From positions 53,268 to 93,729 of the forward strand of contig NZ_JAAHGO010000035.1 in the NCBI RefSeq assembly GCF_010672455.1: DNA of 40,462 bases, written 5' to 3'. Both the position numbers and the translations under genes were made by a program. Shown here piece after piece: positions 1 to 8,689 of this stretch. Source of the stretch: Okeania sp. SIO2C9. GTDB taxonomy: Bacteria; Cyanobacteriota; Cyanobacteriia; Cyanobacteriales; Microcoleaceae. How positions within the stretch are numbered: the stretch's first letter is position 1; every line of letters begins with the position of its first letter. Under the pieces are notes generated by a model, which saw only the letters and a list, made by a program, of their open reading frames with translations, had not been told where the DNA came from and did no database searches.

Positions 1-1473
1 TTTCTGTGAATTATTATTTTTTCCCTGAGTGAAATTTCTATTATTTTTTCGATAATATTTTAACTGTTTTGCTACTAGCAATGGTGCTGATAAAAATTCG
101 TTCTCTGCTAAAAGCTTTTTCCAATGAATAACAACTTGGTTCAACAAATTTTCAGTAAGTAATGAAACTCTCCGAGAATCTCCTTGACTCAAAATATCTG
201 CACAATATTGAAGATAATAAGTAAGCTGATTATCGTTAGTTATTTTCGTTAAAATTTTAATTATTTGTTGAGTTGTTTGACCATACTCATCAGCTAAACT
301 CAAATTTTTATTTGCTGCAATATTTTGAATTTGCCAGTCAATCCATAGTGGAGAATTAACTAATAATTCCCGATACTTTTCAGCCGAATAATTTTGCAAA
401 TATTCATCAGCATCTTTCCCATCAGGAATATTCAGTATTCGCAGTTGAACGTCCCCACTATAAGCAAGATTTTCTATTTCTCCAATTGCCCGGTCTGTTG
501 CTTGAATACCTGCTCGGTCGGCATCAAAATTTAAGATAATTTGTTTAGAATCTGTATAACGTAAAAGTTGTTTAATTTGAATAGAACTTAATGCCGTACC
601 TAAAGAAGCAACAACATTATTAATTCCCGCAGCATGAAGAGCAATTGCATCAAAATATCCTTCTACAACCACAGCTTTATCCTGTTTTGAAATAGCAGTT
701 TTTGCCTTATCCAAACAAAATAAAGTTTTACCCTTATCAAATAATTCAGTTTCAGGAGAATTCAAATATTTAGGTTGTTCATCACTCAAAGTTCTCCCAC
801 CAAAACCAATAACTCTACCTTGCACATCATGAATAGGAATCATCAAGCGATCGCGAAATCTATCGTAATAACTATTGCCTGATTTTCTAGGTAAAATTAA
901 TCCTGCTTTTTCCACTAATTCTACAGGAAAACCTTTTTGTTCCACCAAATAACCATAAATAGTTTCCCAACCATTAGGAGCATAACCCAGTTGAAATTTT
1001 TGAATAGTTTCTTCTGTAATTTGACGTGAAGATTTTAAATACTCTAAAGCAATTTTTCCCTGTGATTGTCTCAAAGCGTGTTGATAAAAACTATTAGCCA
1101 TTGCCAAAATTTCATAAAGTTGTTCCCGCAGAGAAATTTGACGTTGAAATTCTTGTCTATTTTCTGGTGATTCAGTTTTAATTTGTATTTGATAACGTCT
1201 GGCTAAATCTAAGACTACATCGCTAAAAGAAGACTTACCAACTTCCATCAGAAATTTCAAAGCATTACCACCTGCACCACAGCCAAAACAGTAGTACATT
1301 TGTTTGCTGGTACTAACAGTAAAGCTAGGAGTTTTTTCTTCATGAAAAGGGCATAATCCTACATAATCTTTACCTCGCTTTTTTAATACAATATGCTCTG
1401 AGATAACATCATAAATGTCAGCTCTTTCTTTTACTTCTGTAATGGTATCTTGATGAAAACGAAAATTATTCAT
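1..1473 (-). CDS. dnaG: DNA primase DnaG (5' part; 3' end outside window)
   Basis: Makes RNA primers for replication with the DnaB helicase. The reverse strand reads as one open frame of 491 codons from ATG at 1473 to the window edge, so the C-terminal part is missing. An N-terminal CHC2 zinc finger is visible (C41, H44, C62, C65), followed by the RNA polymerase/Toprim core with EGYFD at 271-275 and the metal-binding DADRAG at 317-322. These are the hallmark motifs of bacterial primase. The start is the first ATG, and the zinc finger lies at the normal distance from it. No gene precedes it for 2 kb; its upstream region holds a large tandem repeat array, so its promoter should lie within about 1474-1600. 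Confidence 0.97.
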   Translation of the reverse strand, partial: MNNFRFHQDTITEVKERADIYDVISEHIVLKKRGKDYVGLCPFHEEKTPSFTVSTSKQMYYCFGCGAGGNALKFLMEVGKSSFSDVVLDLARRYQIQIKTESPENRQEFQRQISLREQLYEILAMANSFYQHALRQSQGKIALEYLKSSRQITEETIQKFQLGYAPNGWETIYGYLVEQKGFPVELVEKAGLILPRKSGNSYYDRFRDRLMIPIHDVQGRVIGFGGRTLSDEQPKYLNSPETELFDKGKTLFCLDKAKTAISKQDKAVVVEGYFDAIALHAAGINNVVASLGTALSSIQIKQLLRYTDSKQIILNFDADRAGIQATDRAIGEIENLAYSGDVQLRILNIPDGKDADEYLQNYSAEKYRELLVNSPLWIDWQIQNIAANKNLSLADEYGQTTQQIIKILTKITNDNQLTYYLQYCADILSQGDSRRVSLLTENLLNQVVIHWKKLLAENEFLSAPLLVAKQLKYYRKNNRNFTQGKNNNSQK

Positions 1474-1594
1474 AGAATTTATTGCAGCGGTTTTTATTTA
1501 AGTAGACTAGAAAATTATTTGAGGTTAGAAAATAGGGAATAGGAGAATGCTTTGAGCACTGTAGTCTATCTATTTTCAAACTGCTATAAATCGT

Positions 1595-3350
1595 TGTGAA
1601 ATACTATTTTTTGCGTTGAATAAAAAGTCATGTACAGGGGCGAACGCAACCCAATAATTGCATACTATCATAATTTTTTTGGGGAAGCAACGGCTAAAGC
1701 CTTGCCTTTTTTTTGAGCTTCAGGAAATGATGATTTTCCTTGTGAATATAGCGATCGCTTCTACATGAGTAATATTGATGTGTTGATGGGGTGAAAATTT
1801 TCCCTATCATCTGGGAGATGCTTCACAGGATGATGATTTTTCTGGTGTTTTGATGTTGTGAGTATCTCTTCTATATATATTCAGTGGCGAAATGCTGTTT
1901 TTGTGTTGAATAAAAAGTCATGCTCAGGGGCGAGCGCAACCCAATAATTGCATATTATCATAATTTTTTTGGGAAAGCAACGGCTAAAGCCTTGCCGTTT
2001 TTTTTGAGCTTCATAAAATGATGATTTTCCTTGTGAACATAGCGCTGGCACAGCAAGTGCGGTAGCTACATCGCTTCTACGTTAGATACGATGTGTTGGT
2101 GGAGTGAAAAATTTTCCTGTGGTTACTTTTTTTGAGTAGTGCTTCACAGGATGATTTTTCTGGTGTTTTGGTGTTGTGAGTATCTCTTCTATATGTATTC
2201 AGTTGCAAAATACTATTTTTTGTGTTGAACAAAAAGTCATGCGTAGGGACGAACAACACCTAATAACTGCATAGTATCATAATTTTTTTGGGGAAGCAAC
2301 GGCTAAAGCCTTGCCGTTTTTTTTAAGCTTCATAAAATGATAATTTTCTTTGTAAATATAGCGATCGCTTCTACATGAATATTGCTCATGTGTTGATGGA
2401 GTGAAAATTTTCCCTATCATCTGGGAGATGCTTCACAGGATGATTTTTCTGGTGTTTTGATGTTGTGAGTATCTCTTCTATATATATTCAGTGGTGAAAT
2501 GCTGTTTTTGCGTTGAATAAAAAGTCATGTATGGGGGCGAGTGCAACCCAATAGTCGCATACTATCATAATTTTTTTGGGGAAGCAACGGCTAAAGCCTT
2601 GCTATTTTTTTTGAGCTTCATAAAATGATAATTTTCTTTGTAAATATAGCGATCGCTTCTACATGAGTAATATTGATGTCTTGATGGAGTGAAAATTTTC
2701 CCTATCATCACTTTTTTGGTTGGGGAGTGCTTAAGCGGATGATAATTTTTCTGGCGTTTTGATGTTGTGAGTATCTCTTCTATATATATTCAGTGGCGAA
2801 ATGCTGTTTTTGCGTTGAATAAAAAGTCATGTGCAGGGGCGAGTGCAACCCAATAATTGCATACTATCATAATTTTTTTGGGGAAGCAACGGCTAAAGCC
2901 TTGCTGTTTTTTTTGAGCTTCATAAAATGACGATTTTCTTTGTAAATATAGCGATCGCTTCTACATGAATATTGCTCATGTATTGATGGAGTGAAAATTT
3001 TCCCTATCATCATTTTGGGAGGTGCTTTACAGGATGATAATTTTTCTGGTGTTTTGATGTTGTGAGTATCTCTTCTATATATATTCAGTAGTGAAATGCT
3101 GTTTTTGCGTTGAATAAAAAGTCATGTGTAGGGGCGAGCACAACCCAATAATTGCATACTATCATAATTTTTTTGCGGAAGCAACGGCTAAAGCCTTGCT
3201 GTTTTTTTTTGAGCTTCATAAAATGATAATTTTCTTTGTAAATATAGCGATCGCTTCTACATGAGTAATATTGATGTGTTGATGGGGTGAAAAATTTTCC
3301 TGTCGTCACTTTTTTTGAGTGAGTGCTTAAGCGGATGATATTTTTCTCTG
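1595..3350. repeat. Six-unit tandem array of ~300-bp non-coding repeats
   Basis: Six diverged copies of one unit lie head to tail. The shared anchor GAATAAAAAGTCATG, or a near match, starts at 1618, 1908, 2227, 2515, 2817 and 3112 (spacing 290, 319, 288, 302, 295). Each unit has the hairpin GCAACGGCTAAAGCCTTGC (1687, 1977, 2296, 2584, 2886, 3181) followed within two bases by a T-run, which looks like an intrinsic terminator for rightward transcription. A second stem such as TATCATC/GATGATA followed by T's lies further on. Units 2-6 are preceded by a promoter-like block TTGATG-N16/18-TATATA (for example 1850-1879). Five of six units carry an intact HIP1 octamer. No long reading frame is conserved between units; short frames on the reverse strand follow from the repetition. 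Confidence 0.9.
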
Positions 3351-3374
3351 CCCTTACCGCCCCAGCAGTTATAA

Positions 3375-3557
3375 AAGATGAATATTAACTACATATCAAG
3401 ATAAATAACCCTCAGCATAGGGAATAGGAAAATAAGGAACGCCGAAGTAATAAAATTCTCATAAATAATTCCATATTGCTATAGTTGCAAATATATATAG
3501 CTATCCTATACAGAAGATGAATATTAGCTACATATCAAAATAAATAATCCTCAGTAT
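3375..3557. repeat. Direct repeat pair of ~44 bp
   Basis: Positions 3375-3418 and 3514-3557 carry the same ~44-bp sequence with a few substitutions (AAGATGAATATTA...CTCAG..), separated by 95 bp. The pair lies between the 300-bp array and the DUF502 gene. I see no function. Confidence 0.7.
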
Positions 3558-3618
3558 TTAAGTAACTAAAATTTGTTCACAATCTATTTAGGACAGGTAT
3601 AGTATTTTAATTTTAGGC

Positions 3619-3804
3619 GTGAAGAAAGTTAACATTAAATCTTTTTTACTTCCTCCCTTTTCTCTTCTATTGCTTTTGATCCCTGTGACTTATGTGGCGA
3701 AGTCTACAGTTGAGAAAAACAGACAAATTGTTTTACCATATAAACTTATCGAATATCATCTGAAAATCAGCCACGACTCTCAGTCAAATTCTTCCTATGG
3801 ATAA
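3619..3804 (+). CDS. Small hypothetical protein with N-terminal hydrophobic segment
   Basis: A 61-residue frame starting with GTG. Residues 1-8 are basic and about 9-27 are strongly hydrophobic, followed by a polar tail, which is compatible with a signal anchor or secreted peptide. There is no clear Shine-Dalgarno site and I recognise no family. It sits alone in an AT-rich spacer, so it may be a chance frame. Confidence 0.25.
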   Translation: MKKVNIKSFLLPPFSLLLLLIPVTYVAKSTVEKNRQIVLPYKLIEYHLKISHDSQSNSSYG

Positions 3805-4002
3805 GTGGTAGAAAATACCTCTGAATATTTTAGATGATTAAAATCAGTCCAATTTTGATTTGGATTTACAATTGCAACAATTCTTGACAGTTGTTAATAA
3901 TTGTAAGTATTCAGAATAAAAACTATAAATATTAAATTAAAAAAAATTGGTTTCAAGCTAGATCAAAAAATATCTAGCAATTTACGAGGAAATGGATAAA
4001 CA

Positions 4003-4722
4003 GTGTTCCAACGCATAAGGCAGGATTTAAAAAACGACCTAATTGCAGGTCTGCTGGTAGTTATACCATTAGCTACAACAATTTGGTTGACCATAACTAT
4101 TGCTCGGTGGGTAATAGATTTTTTGACCAAGATCCCCAAACAAATCAATCCCTTCGATGGTTTACACCCAGCTTTAGTGGGTCTACTAAATTTCTTAGTA
4201 GGACTAGCAGTACCATTGCTAAGTATTCTAGTGATTGGGTTAATGGCTAGAAATATTGCTGGAAGATGGTTATTAGATGTAGGCGAGCGAATATTACAAG
4301 CTATTCCATTTGCAGGGTCAGTCTACGGTACTCTCAAGCAAATCTTAGAAACTTTGCTCAAGGATTCTAACGAGAAATTTCGCCGTGTGGTACTTGTAGA
4401 ATATCCGCGTCAGGGAGTTTGGACTATAGCTTTTGTCACTGGTACGATTAGCGATCAAATTAAATCTCATCTAGGAGACTCAATGCTAAGTCTTTTTATT
4501 CCAACTACTCCTAACCCTACATCTGGTTGGTATGCCATAGTGCCAGAAAAAGATGTGCTTAACGTTTCAATGTCAGTGGAAGAAGCATTTAAAGTTCTCA
4601 TATCAGGTGGAATAGTAACTCCAAATCAATCAGTACGTCCAGAAAAAAAATCAAATGCTCGACTCAAACCTTTACTTTTAGAAAGCGAGGACTATCAAAA
4701 ATTTTCCACTGAAGAAGATTGA
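4003..4722 (+). CDS. DUF502 family integral membrane protein
   Basis: A 239-residue protein matching the DUF502 family, conserved in cyanobacteria and plants; its biochemical role is not established. Two hydrophobic segments are evident (about 13-35 and 56-82), followed by a soluble part with the typical AIPFAGSVYGTLKQ and FIPTTPNPTSGWY signatures. The start is GTG at 4003: an in-frame stop lies directly upstream at 3997-3999, and GAGGA lies about 12 bases upstream. A nearer ATG at 3992 opens only a nine-codon frame in another register that overlaps the start. It leads the series nusB, ftsY, phosphatase, argH, an order I recall from other cyanobacteria. Confidence 0.9.
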   Translation: MFQRIRQDLKNDLIAGLLVVIPLATTIWLTITIARWVIDFLTKIPKQINPFDGLHPALVGLLNFLVGLAVPLLSILVIGLMARNIAGRWLLDVGERILQAIPFAGSVYGTLKQILETLLKDSNEKFRRVVLVEYPRQGVWTIAFVTGTISDQIKSHLGDSMLSLFIPTTPNPTSGWYAIVPEKDVLNVSMSVEEAFKVLISGGIVTPNQSVRPEKKSNARLKPLLLESEDYQKFSTEED

Positions 4723-5016
4723 ACGACTGATAATGAAAGGCTATCAAAAACTGTCAACGACCCAACAGTAATTCTGAGAATATTTAGAATATAATTTTGC
4801 CTTGGTAAAGCCAGTCTTTATTAAGTCTTAGTTGACCCGCCTAAGTATTAATTTACTACGTTATTTAAGCGAGGGCGACCTTCAGATGTTTCAACAGTAT
4901 GAAGCTCTATCACTAACTATTAAATATTCTATTTGGGTATTGAAAGTGTAGTTAGTCTTAAAAGCTTAAATAACATTTGGTAGTTGGATATTACCCTAGT
5001 AATAGGAGAGTTTTAA
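4723..5016. other. Spacer with no recognisable gene
   Basis: AT-rich sequence between DUF502 and the iscB remnant. I found no reading frame, tRNA or clear hairpin terminator. It may hold decayed 5' sequence of the iscB element, but I could not align any of it. Confidence 0.4.
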
Positions 5017-5080
5017 ATGTTAAATATAAATTCAGTTGCAGCTTGTTTTGGTACTTCTACTCCAGATACTTTGAATATTT

Positions 5081-5209
5081 TTCAACAATGAATAATGAAT
5101 AATGAATAATGAATAATTACCTCTCCTTGAAAAGAAGAGGATTGACTAATTCATGAAATTTTTTTTTATTATCCCCTTAAAAGGGGAGGCTTTAAACCAC
5201 AATTTTTCG
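5081..5209 (-). mobile_element. Family A miniature element, copy 1 (129 bp)
   Basis: Read on the minus strand it follows TTAC (GTAA at 5210-5213 on plus), begins CGAAAAATTG and ends ...CATTGTTGAA. It has a palindromic CCCC/GGGG stem-loop near the TTAC end (within 5172-5187), a second stem (CTCTTCTTTTCAAGGAGAG) near the other end, and AATAATG heptamers. No target duplication is present. Excision restores the iscB codons TGT-AAT-TAT. Confidence 0.8.
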
Positions 5210-5368
5210 GTAATTATCAACCATTAATAATTAAAGCAATGGGTAGAGGTAGTAGACAAATGGTTAAGCCACATAAATATGTTTTTCCTATAACTAAAGC
5301 CAAACTTAGAAAGAAATCATTCTATAGCTTCCAAACCGGAGATACTGTTAAAGCTATAGTAACCAAAG

Positions 5369-5597
5369 TTCAACAATTAATAATTAATAATTAATTATTA
5401 ATTATTACCTCTGCTGGAAAAGAAGAGGATTGACAAAGAGATGAAAATTTTTTCTTTTCTTGGTCGATGGTCGGCCAGCGAGGAGAGCCGTTCTTGCAGA
5501 CCCGCTCCGAATTGCGCCATCCCACCCAACGGGGAAGCTGCGAAGATCGACCGCTTTTTTCTCCTTTAAAGGAGAGACTTTAAACCTTAATTATTCG
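5369..5597 (-). mobile_element. Family A miniature element, copy 2 (229 bp, with internal cargo)
   Basis: It has the same ends as the copy at 5081: CGAATAATTAAGG after TTAC (GTAA at 5598-5601 on plus) and AATTGTTGAA at the other end. Between the two subterminal stems it carries extra GC-richer sequence bounded by GGTCGAT (about 5463) and ATCGACC (about 5546), an inverted pair. Heptamer ATTAATT repeats lie near the left end on plus. Confidence 0.8.
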
Positions 5598-5701
5598 GTA
5601 AAAAATTGGTACTTATGTTAGTCGAGTTGCTGTTATAAAAACTGGAAATTTCAATATTAAAACTCAAACTGAAACAGTCCAAGGAATTAATTATAAGTAT
5701 T

Positions 5702-5870
5702 TTCAACAATTAATAATTAAGAATTAATTATTAACAATTACCTCTGCTTGAAAAGAAGAGGATTGACAAAGAGATGAAAATTTTTTTTCTCTTGGTCGAT
5801 GGTCGGACAGCACAGGTTTCGGAGCCATCCCTCCACCGCTAAAGGAGAGGCTTTAAACTTTAATTATTCG
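5702..5870 (-). mobile_element. Family A miniature element, copy 3 (169 bp, shortened cargo)
   Basis: Ends match the two other copies in the iscB remnant; GTAA at 5871-5874 gives the TTAC flank. The cargo between the subterminal stems keeps the GGTCGATGGTCGG start but not the closing ATCGACC. Excision restores TGT-AAA-CAC in the iscB frame. Confidence 0.8.
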
Positions 5871-6120
5871 GTAAACACTTGCATGAAATAGATGGTTATA
5901 CTTATAATTTCAGTGAATTGGTCAAACAGAAAACTACTGATTTTCTCAAGAAAGTAGTTGAGGTTTTAACTTTACCAGTTCAACTTAGTATATTTGATAC
6001 TTCTGAGCTAACTACTGTTGGTGTTAGTATTACAAAGCAAAGTACAACCAAAAGTTAGAAGGAAAAAGAAAAAGTTTAATGGCACTGAAGGAGAATAATT
6101 AAGTTTGTTTTAAGTTAATA

Positions 6121-6154
6121 GAGGAAAGTAATTTATTTGCTGGTTGCTTTCCTC
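6121..6154. other. Perfect 8-bp stem-loop between iscB remnant and nusB
   Basis: GAGGAAAG (6121-6128) pairs with CTTTCCTC (6147-6154) across an 18-base loop, 62 bases after the iscB remnant's stop. It could be the right-end hairpin of the old IscB insertion sequence. There is no T-run, so a terminator role is unlikely. Confidence 0.45.
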
Positions 6155-6203
6155 GTGGCACTAAATTAAAAATTATAGTGTAGGTCTTCAGCAACTATTT
6201 AAG

Positions 6204-6827
6204 ATGAACAAAGCTCCTCGCTCCACAGCTCGCGAACTAGCTCTGCTTGGTCTGAGTCAATTACCAACAAATTCAGGCAGTCTAGAAAAAAAGCAACTTC
6301 AAGAAGTTATACTCGCAGCAGTTAGGACTCTTAGAACTGAAGTCCAAGATATTTTAGAAACTGCTGCAGCAGAATTACAGAGAGGGAGCGATCGCCTCCT
6401 TAATAGTCAAATTAGTGCTAGTGATGTTCAAAGTGCAAGTTCGATGGTCCACGAAGCAGTGGAGTTAGGCCAAACGGCAATTAATCGTATTGGCACTGCT
6501 GTGGAGTTACCAGAATTAATTCAGTTAACTAATCAATTAGAAGTTCGCAAGTATGCTTTAGAAATTCTGATAAAAGTGAATGATAATAAAGAGGAAATTG
6601 ATAGTTTATTGAGAGAATCAATTGTAGATTGGCAAATAGAACGTTTGCCTAGAATAGATATAGATATTCTCAGAATTTCAGTTACAGAAATGATGTTTAT
6701 TGGCATTCAAGAACAAGTGGCAATTAATGAAGCTGTAAAATTAGCCAAGCGTTACAGTAGTGAAGATGGATATAGATTTATTAATGGGGTATTGCGAAGA
6801 GTGCTAAATAAAATAAATTTAGCTTGA
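6204..6827 (+). CDS. nusB: Transcription antitermination factor NusB
   Basis: NusB binds boxA RNA with NusE (ribosomal protein S10) and supports antitermination of rRNA operons. At 207 residues it has the cyanobacterial layout: an N-terminal extension of about 100 residues (RSTARELALLGLSQLP at 6-21) followed by the conserved helical core, with EVRKYALEIL near 112-121, WQIERLPRIDIDILRISVTE near 142-161 and VAINEAVKLAKRYS near 172-185. ATG at 6204 is the first start; no strong Shine-Dalgarno is visible. Its downstream neighbour ftsY is separated by 1.9 kb of repeats, so an ancestral cotranscription may be lost. Confidence 0.96.
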   Translation: MNKAPRSTARELALLGLSQLPTNSGSLEKKQLQEVILAAVRTLRTEVQDILETAAAELQRGSDRLLNSQISASDVQSASSMVHEAVELGQTAINRIGTAVELPELIQLTNQLEVRKYALEILIKVNDNKEEIDSLLRESIVDWQIERLPRIDIDILRISVTEMMFIGIQEQVAINEAVKLAKRYSSEDGYRFINGVLRRVLNKINLA

Positions 6828-6832
6828 ATAGT

Positions 6833-6979
6833 TATAGCAGAAGGAAGAAGGAAGAAGGAAGAAGGAAGAAGGAAGAAGGAAGAAGGAAGAAGGAAGAAGG
6901 AAGAAGGAAGAAGAAAAAGTATTATGTTGTCTGAGTATTAAGCTTTTGATCTGTTCTAACCTTTGCTTCGATTGCTATA
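6833..6979 (+). mobile_element. Family C miniature element, copy 1, with GGAAGAA heptamer array
   Basis: It runs from TATAGCAG to ATTGCTATA, so it has short inverted ends. Inside is an array of about ten GGAAGAA heptamers (6841-6913) followed by TGTCTGAGTATTAAGC and TTTTGATCTGT. The same arrangement recurs at 14069-14150 and, inverted, at about 25500-25575. It starts six bases after the nusB stop. Confidence 0.65.
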
Positions 6980-7470
6980 TATAGATATAGTTGTCAAAAG
7001 TTAAAATTAAGGTCTTTGCTTTGACAGCAATTATGTAAAAAAACTATAGTGCTACACTCAAATTAATACCAAATTGATAAATGTTGGCTACAAATAGTTA
7101 GGGTATTTCTTGGAATTCACGACTTAGGAAGACCTAGTTAGAATGAATAGCTTCAATACCAGTTTTTAGGTCATAAATTCTCTTTACATAACTGCTAAAA
7201 AAATTCCTACAGCACTTTTGAGGAAGCGAGAAGTACGGCTTAATATTAATCTCTATTCCCTATTTCCTAAAAGTGAAGTGCAGTTTAATACTAATCTCTG
7301 TTTCCTATTTCCTATTCGCTAAACTCATAAAACTTTGTACCTCATCAACTCCAAAACTGCTGTAACTGAACTGTATTGACCTAAGTCCTATCTGACAAAA
7401 AAATTAACTGGATCGAGAGTCAAGGAATTTATTCCTAAATGTTTTAGGTCTTATAGCAATTTAAAATAAA

Positions 7471-7734
<264 letters not shown>

Positions 7735-7937
7735 AATAATGTTACGAATAATAAGTACGAGAAAATGACTTTCTAGGAGATATCCCTTTGAGCAACAAAA
7801 TAATTTATGAACTAAGAAAAGGCATAGAAGCTATTCATTCTGTACGTTTCCCTACCGACGGCTTCCCTGCCTGAGGACTAAGAAATACCCTAGCTTTTTG
7901 TAGCAAATACTTATCAATTTGATATTACAGAAAATGT

Positions 7938-8061
7938 AGTCGGAACAATTTTTCCTACATTTTTCTGCTGTTATCTACTCAAAATGCTCGCATTTACAGC
8001 TTAAGGGAAAAACCTTGCACATCTATATATCAGTACTTTTAGATTTAATCAGCAAGCTTTA
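7938..8061 (+). mobile_element. Family B fragment (right end only)
   Basis: From about 7938 the sequence resembles the right part of family B, ending TTTAATCAGCAAGCTTTA. The left end and heptamer array are missing. Just upstream, near 7837-7865, lies a short GTACG...CGACGG repeat also found near 36193 and 36839. The rest of 6980-8380 shows no gene. Confidence 0.5.
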
Positions 8062-8380
8062 ATTATCTAGTTTTACAAAGTATTTATGCTTAAGTTATTC
8101 AGTTTTTATTGGCTTTTGTCTAAGTTAAATTATGATGATTTATAGACTATAAGTGCTTAGTTCTAGTCTGATTAATTAGTCATAGTAAAAATGTTTTCTT
8201 TGATAAATTTCTCCCTATTCCCAGAACCGGTGTTTCCTATTCCCTAAAATTTTTATTGTGGGTATTTAAAGATCAATGATATTAGCAACCAACTGATGTT
8301 TGTGGTACTTTTTATTTATGTGAGAAATTGACGTGCATAATTTGAGTTACAAGTAGTTGACAGGGTATTTCATATTAGTA

Positions 8381-8443
8381 AGGTACACCAGTCGCGGGCA
8401 AGATGCTCACACTGGAAAAACTTTATCATTCTTATGTGTACCT
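8381..8443. other. Two-stem structured element upstream of ftsY
   Basis: A perfect outer stem AGGTACAC (8381-8388) / GTGTACCT (8436-8443) encloses an inner hairpin CCAGT (8388-8392) / ACTGG (8411-8415) whose loop contains GCGGGCAAGATGCTC. It may be a nested small repeat or a structured leader; it lies about 250 bases before the ftsY start. Its function is unknown. Confidence 0.35.
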
Positions 8444-8689
8444 CATTTACCTGAAATCTGCTGTAATTAATTAATAAGGAAATAATTTATGGTTTCCACA
8501 AAGCAGGTTATTGAGTTTGGATATTCACAAATATCTGACAGTGGTTTTCCAATGGATAAACTATAAGTCTGGAAAATAACCCCAAAATATTTTGTGGTTT
8601 ACTCAAACAAAAAGTTCTGTAATTATGCGATGGTTGAACATAACTCAGTATAAAATAGACTATTTAAAATAGTAATATCTAGAATAAGT

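Larger units (their letters stand above)
5017..6058 (+). pseudogene. iscB: IscB-type RNA-guided nuclease remnant (C-terminal part), interrupted three times
   Basis: Four separated stretches read as consecutive parts of the C-terminal half of an IscB (OMEGA) protein: 5017-5080 (AACFG...PDTLNI, the RuvC-III region), 5210-5368 (NYQPLIIKAMGRGSRQM... to VTK), 5598-5701 (IGTYVSRVAVIKTGNFNIKT...) and 5871-6058 (HLHEIDGYTYNF... to a TAG stop). Removing the three inserts at 5081-5209, 5369-5597 and 5702-5870 rejoins the protein: junctions 1 and 3 restore codons exactly, while junction 2 is one A short. The N-terminal half (bridge helix, HNH) is absent and a stop codon lies just upstream of 5017. The RuvC-III aspartate (normally DAAC) reads VAAC. 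The element is dead; the coding similarity is clear from family knowledge. Confidence 0.82.

Noticed and set aside
2077-3309. Short reverse-strand frames (60-74 aa) with related peptide sequences inside the 300-bp array
   Set aside because: They recur only because the DNA repeats; length and frame are not conserved between units and there are no start signals.
1595-3350. CRISPR array
   Set aside because: Units are ~300 bp and similar along their whole length; there are no short repeats with unique spacers and no cas genes.
8489-8566. A 25-codon frame with AAGGA upstream, before ftsY
   Set aside because: Too short and without recognisable features; no evidence of conservation can be seen.
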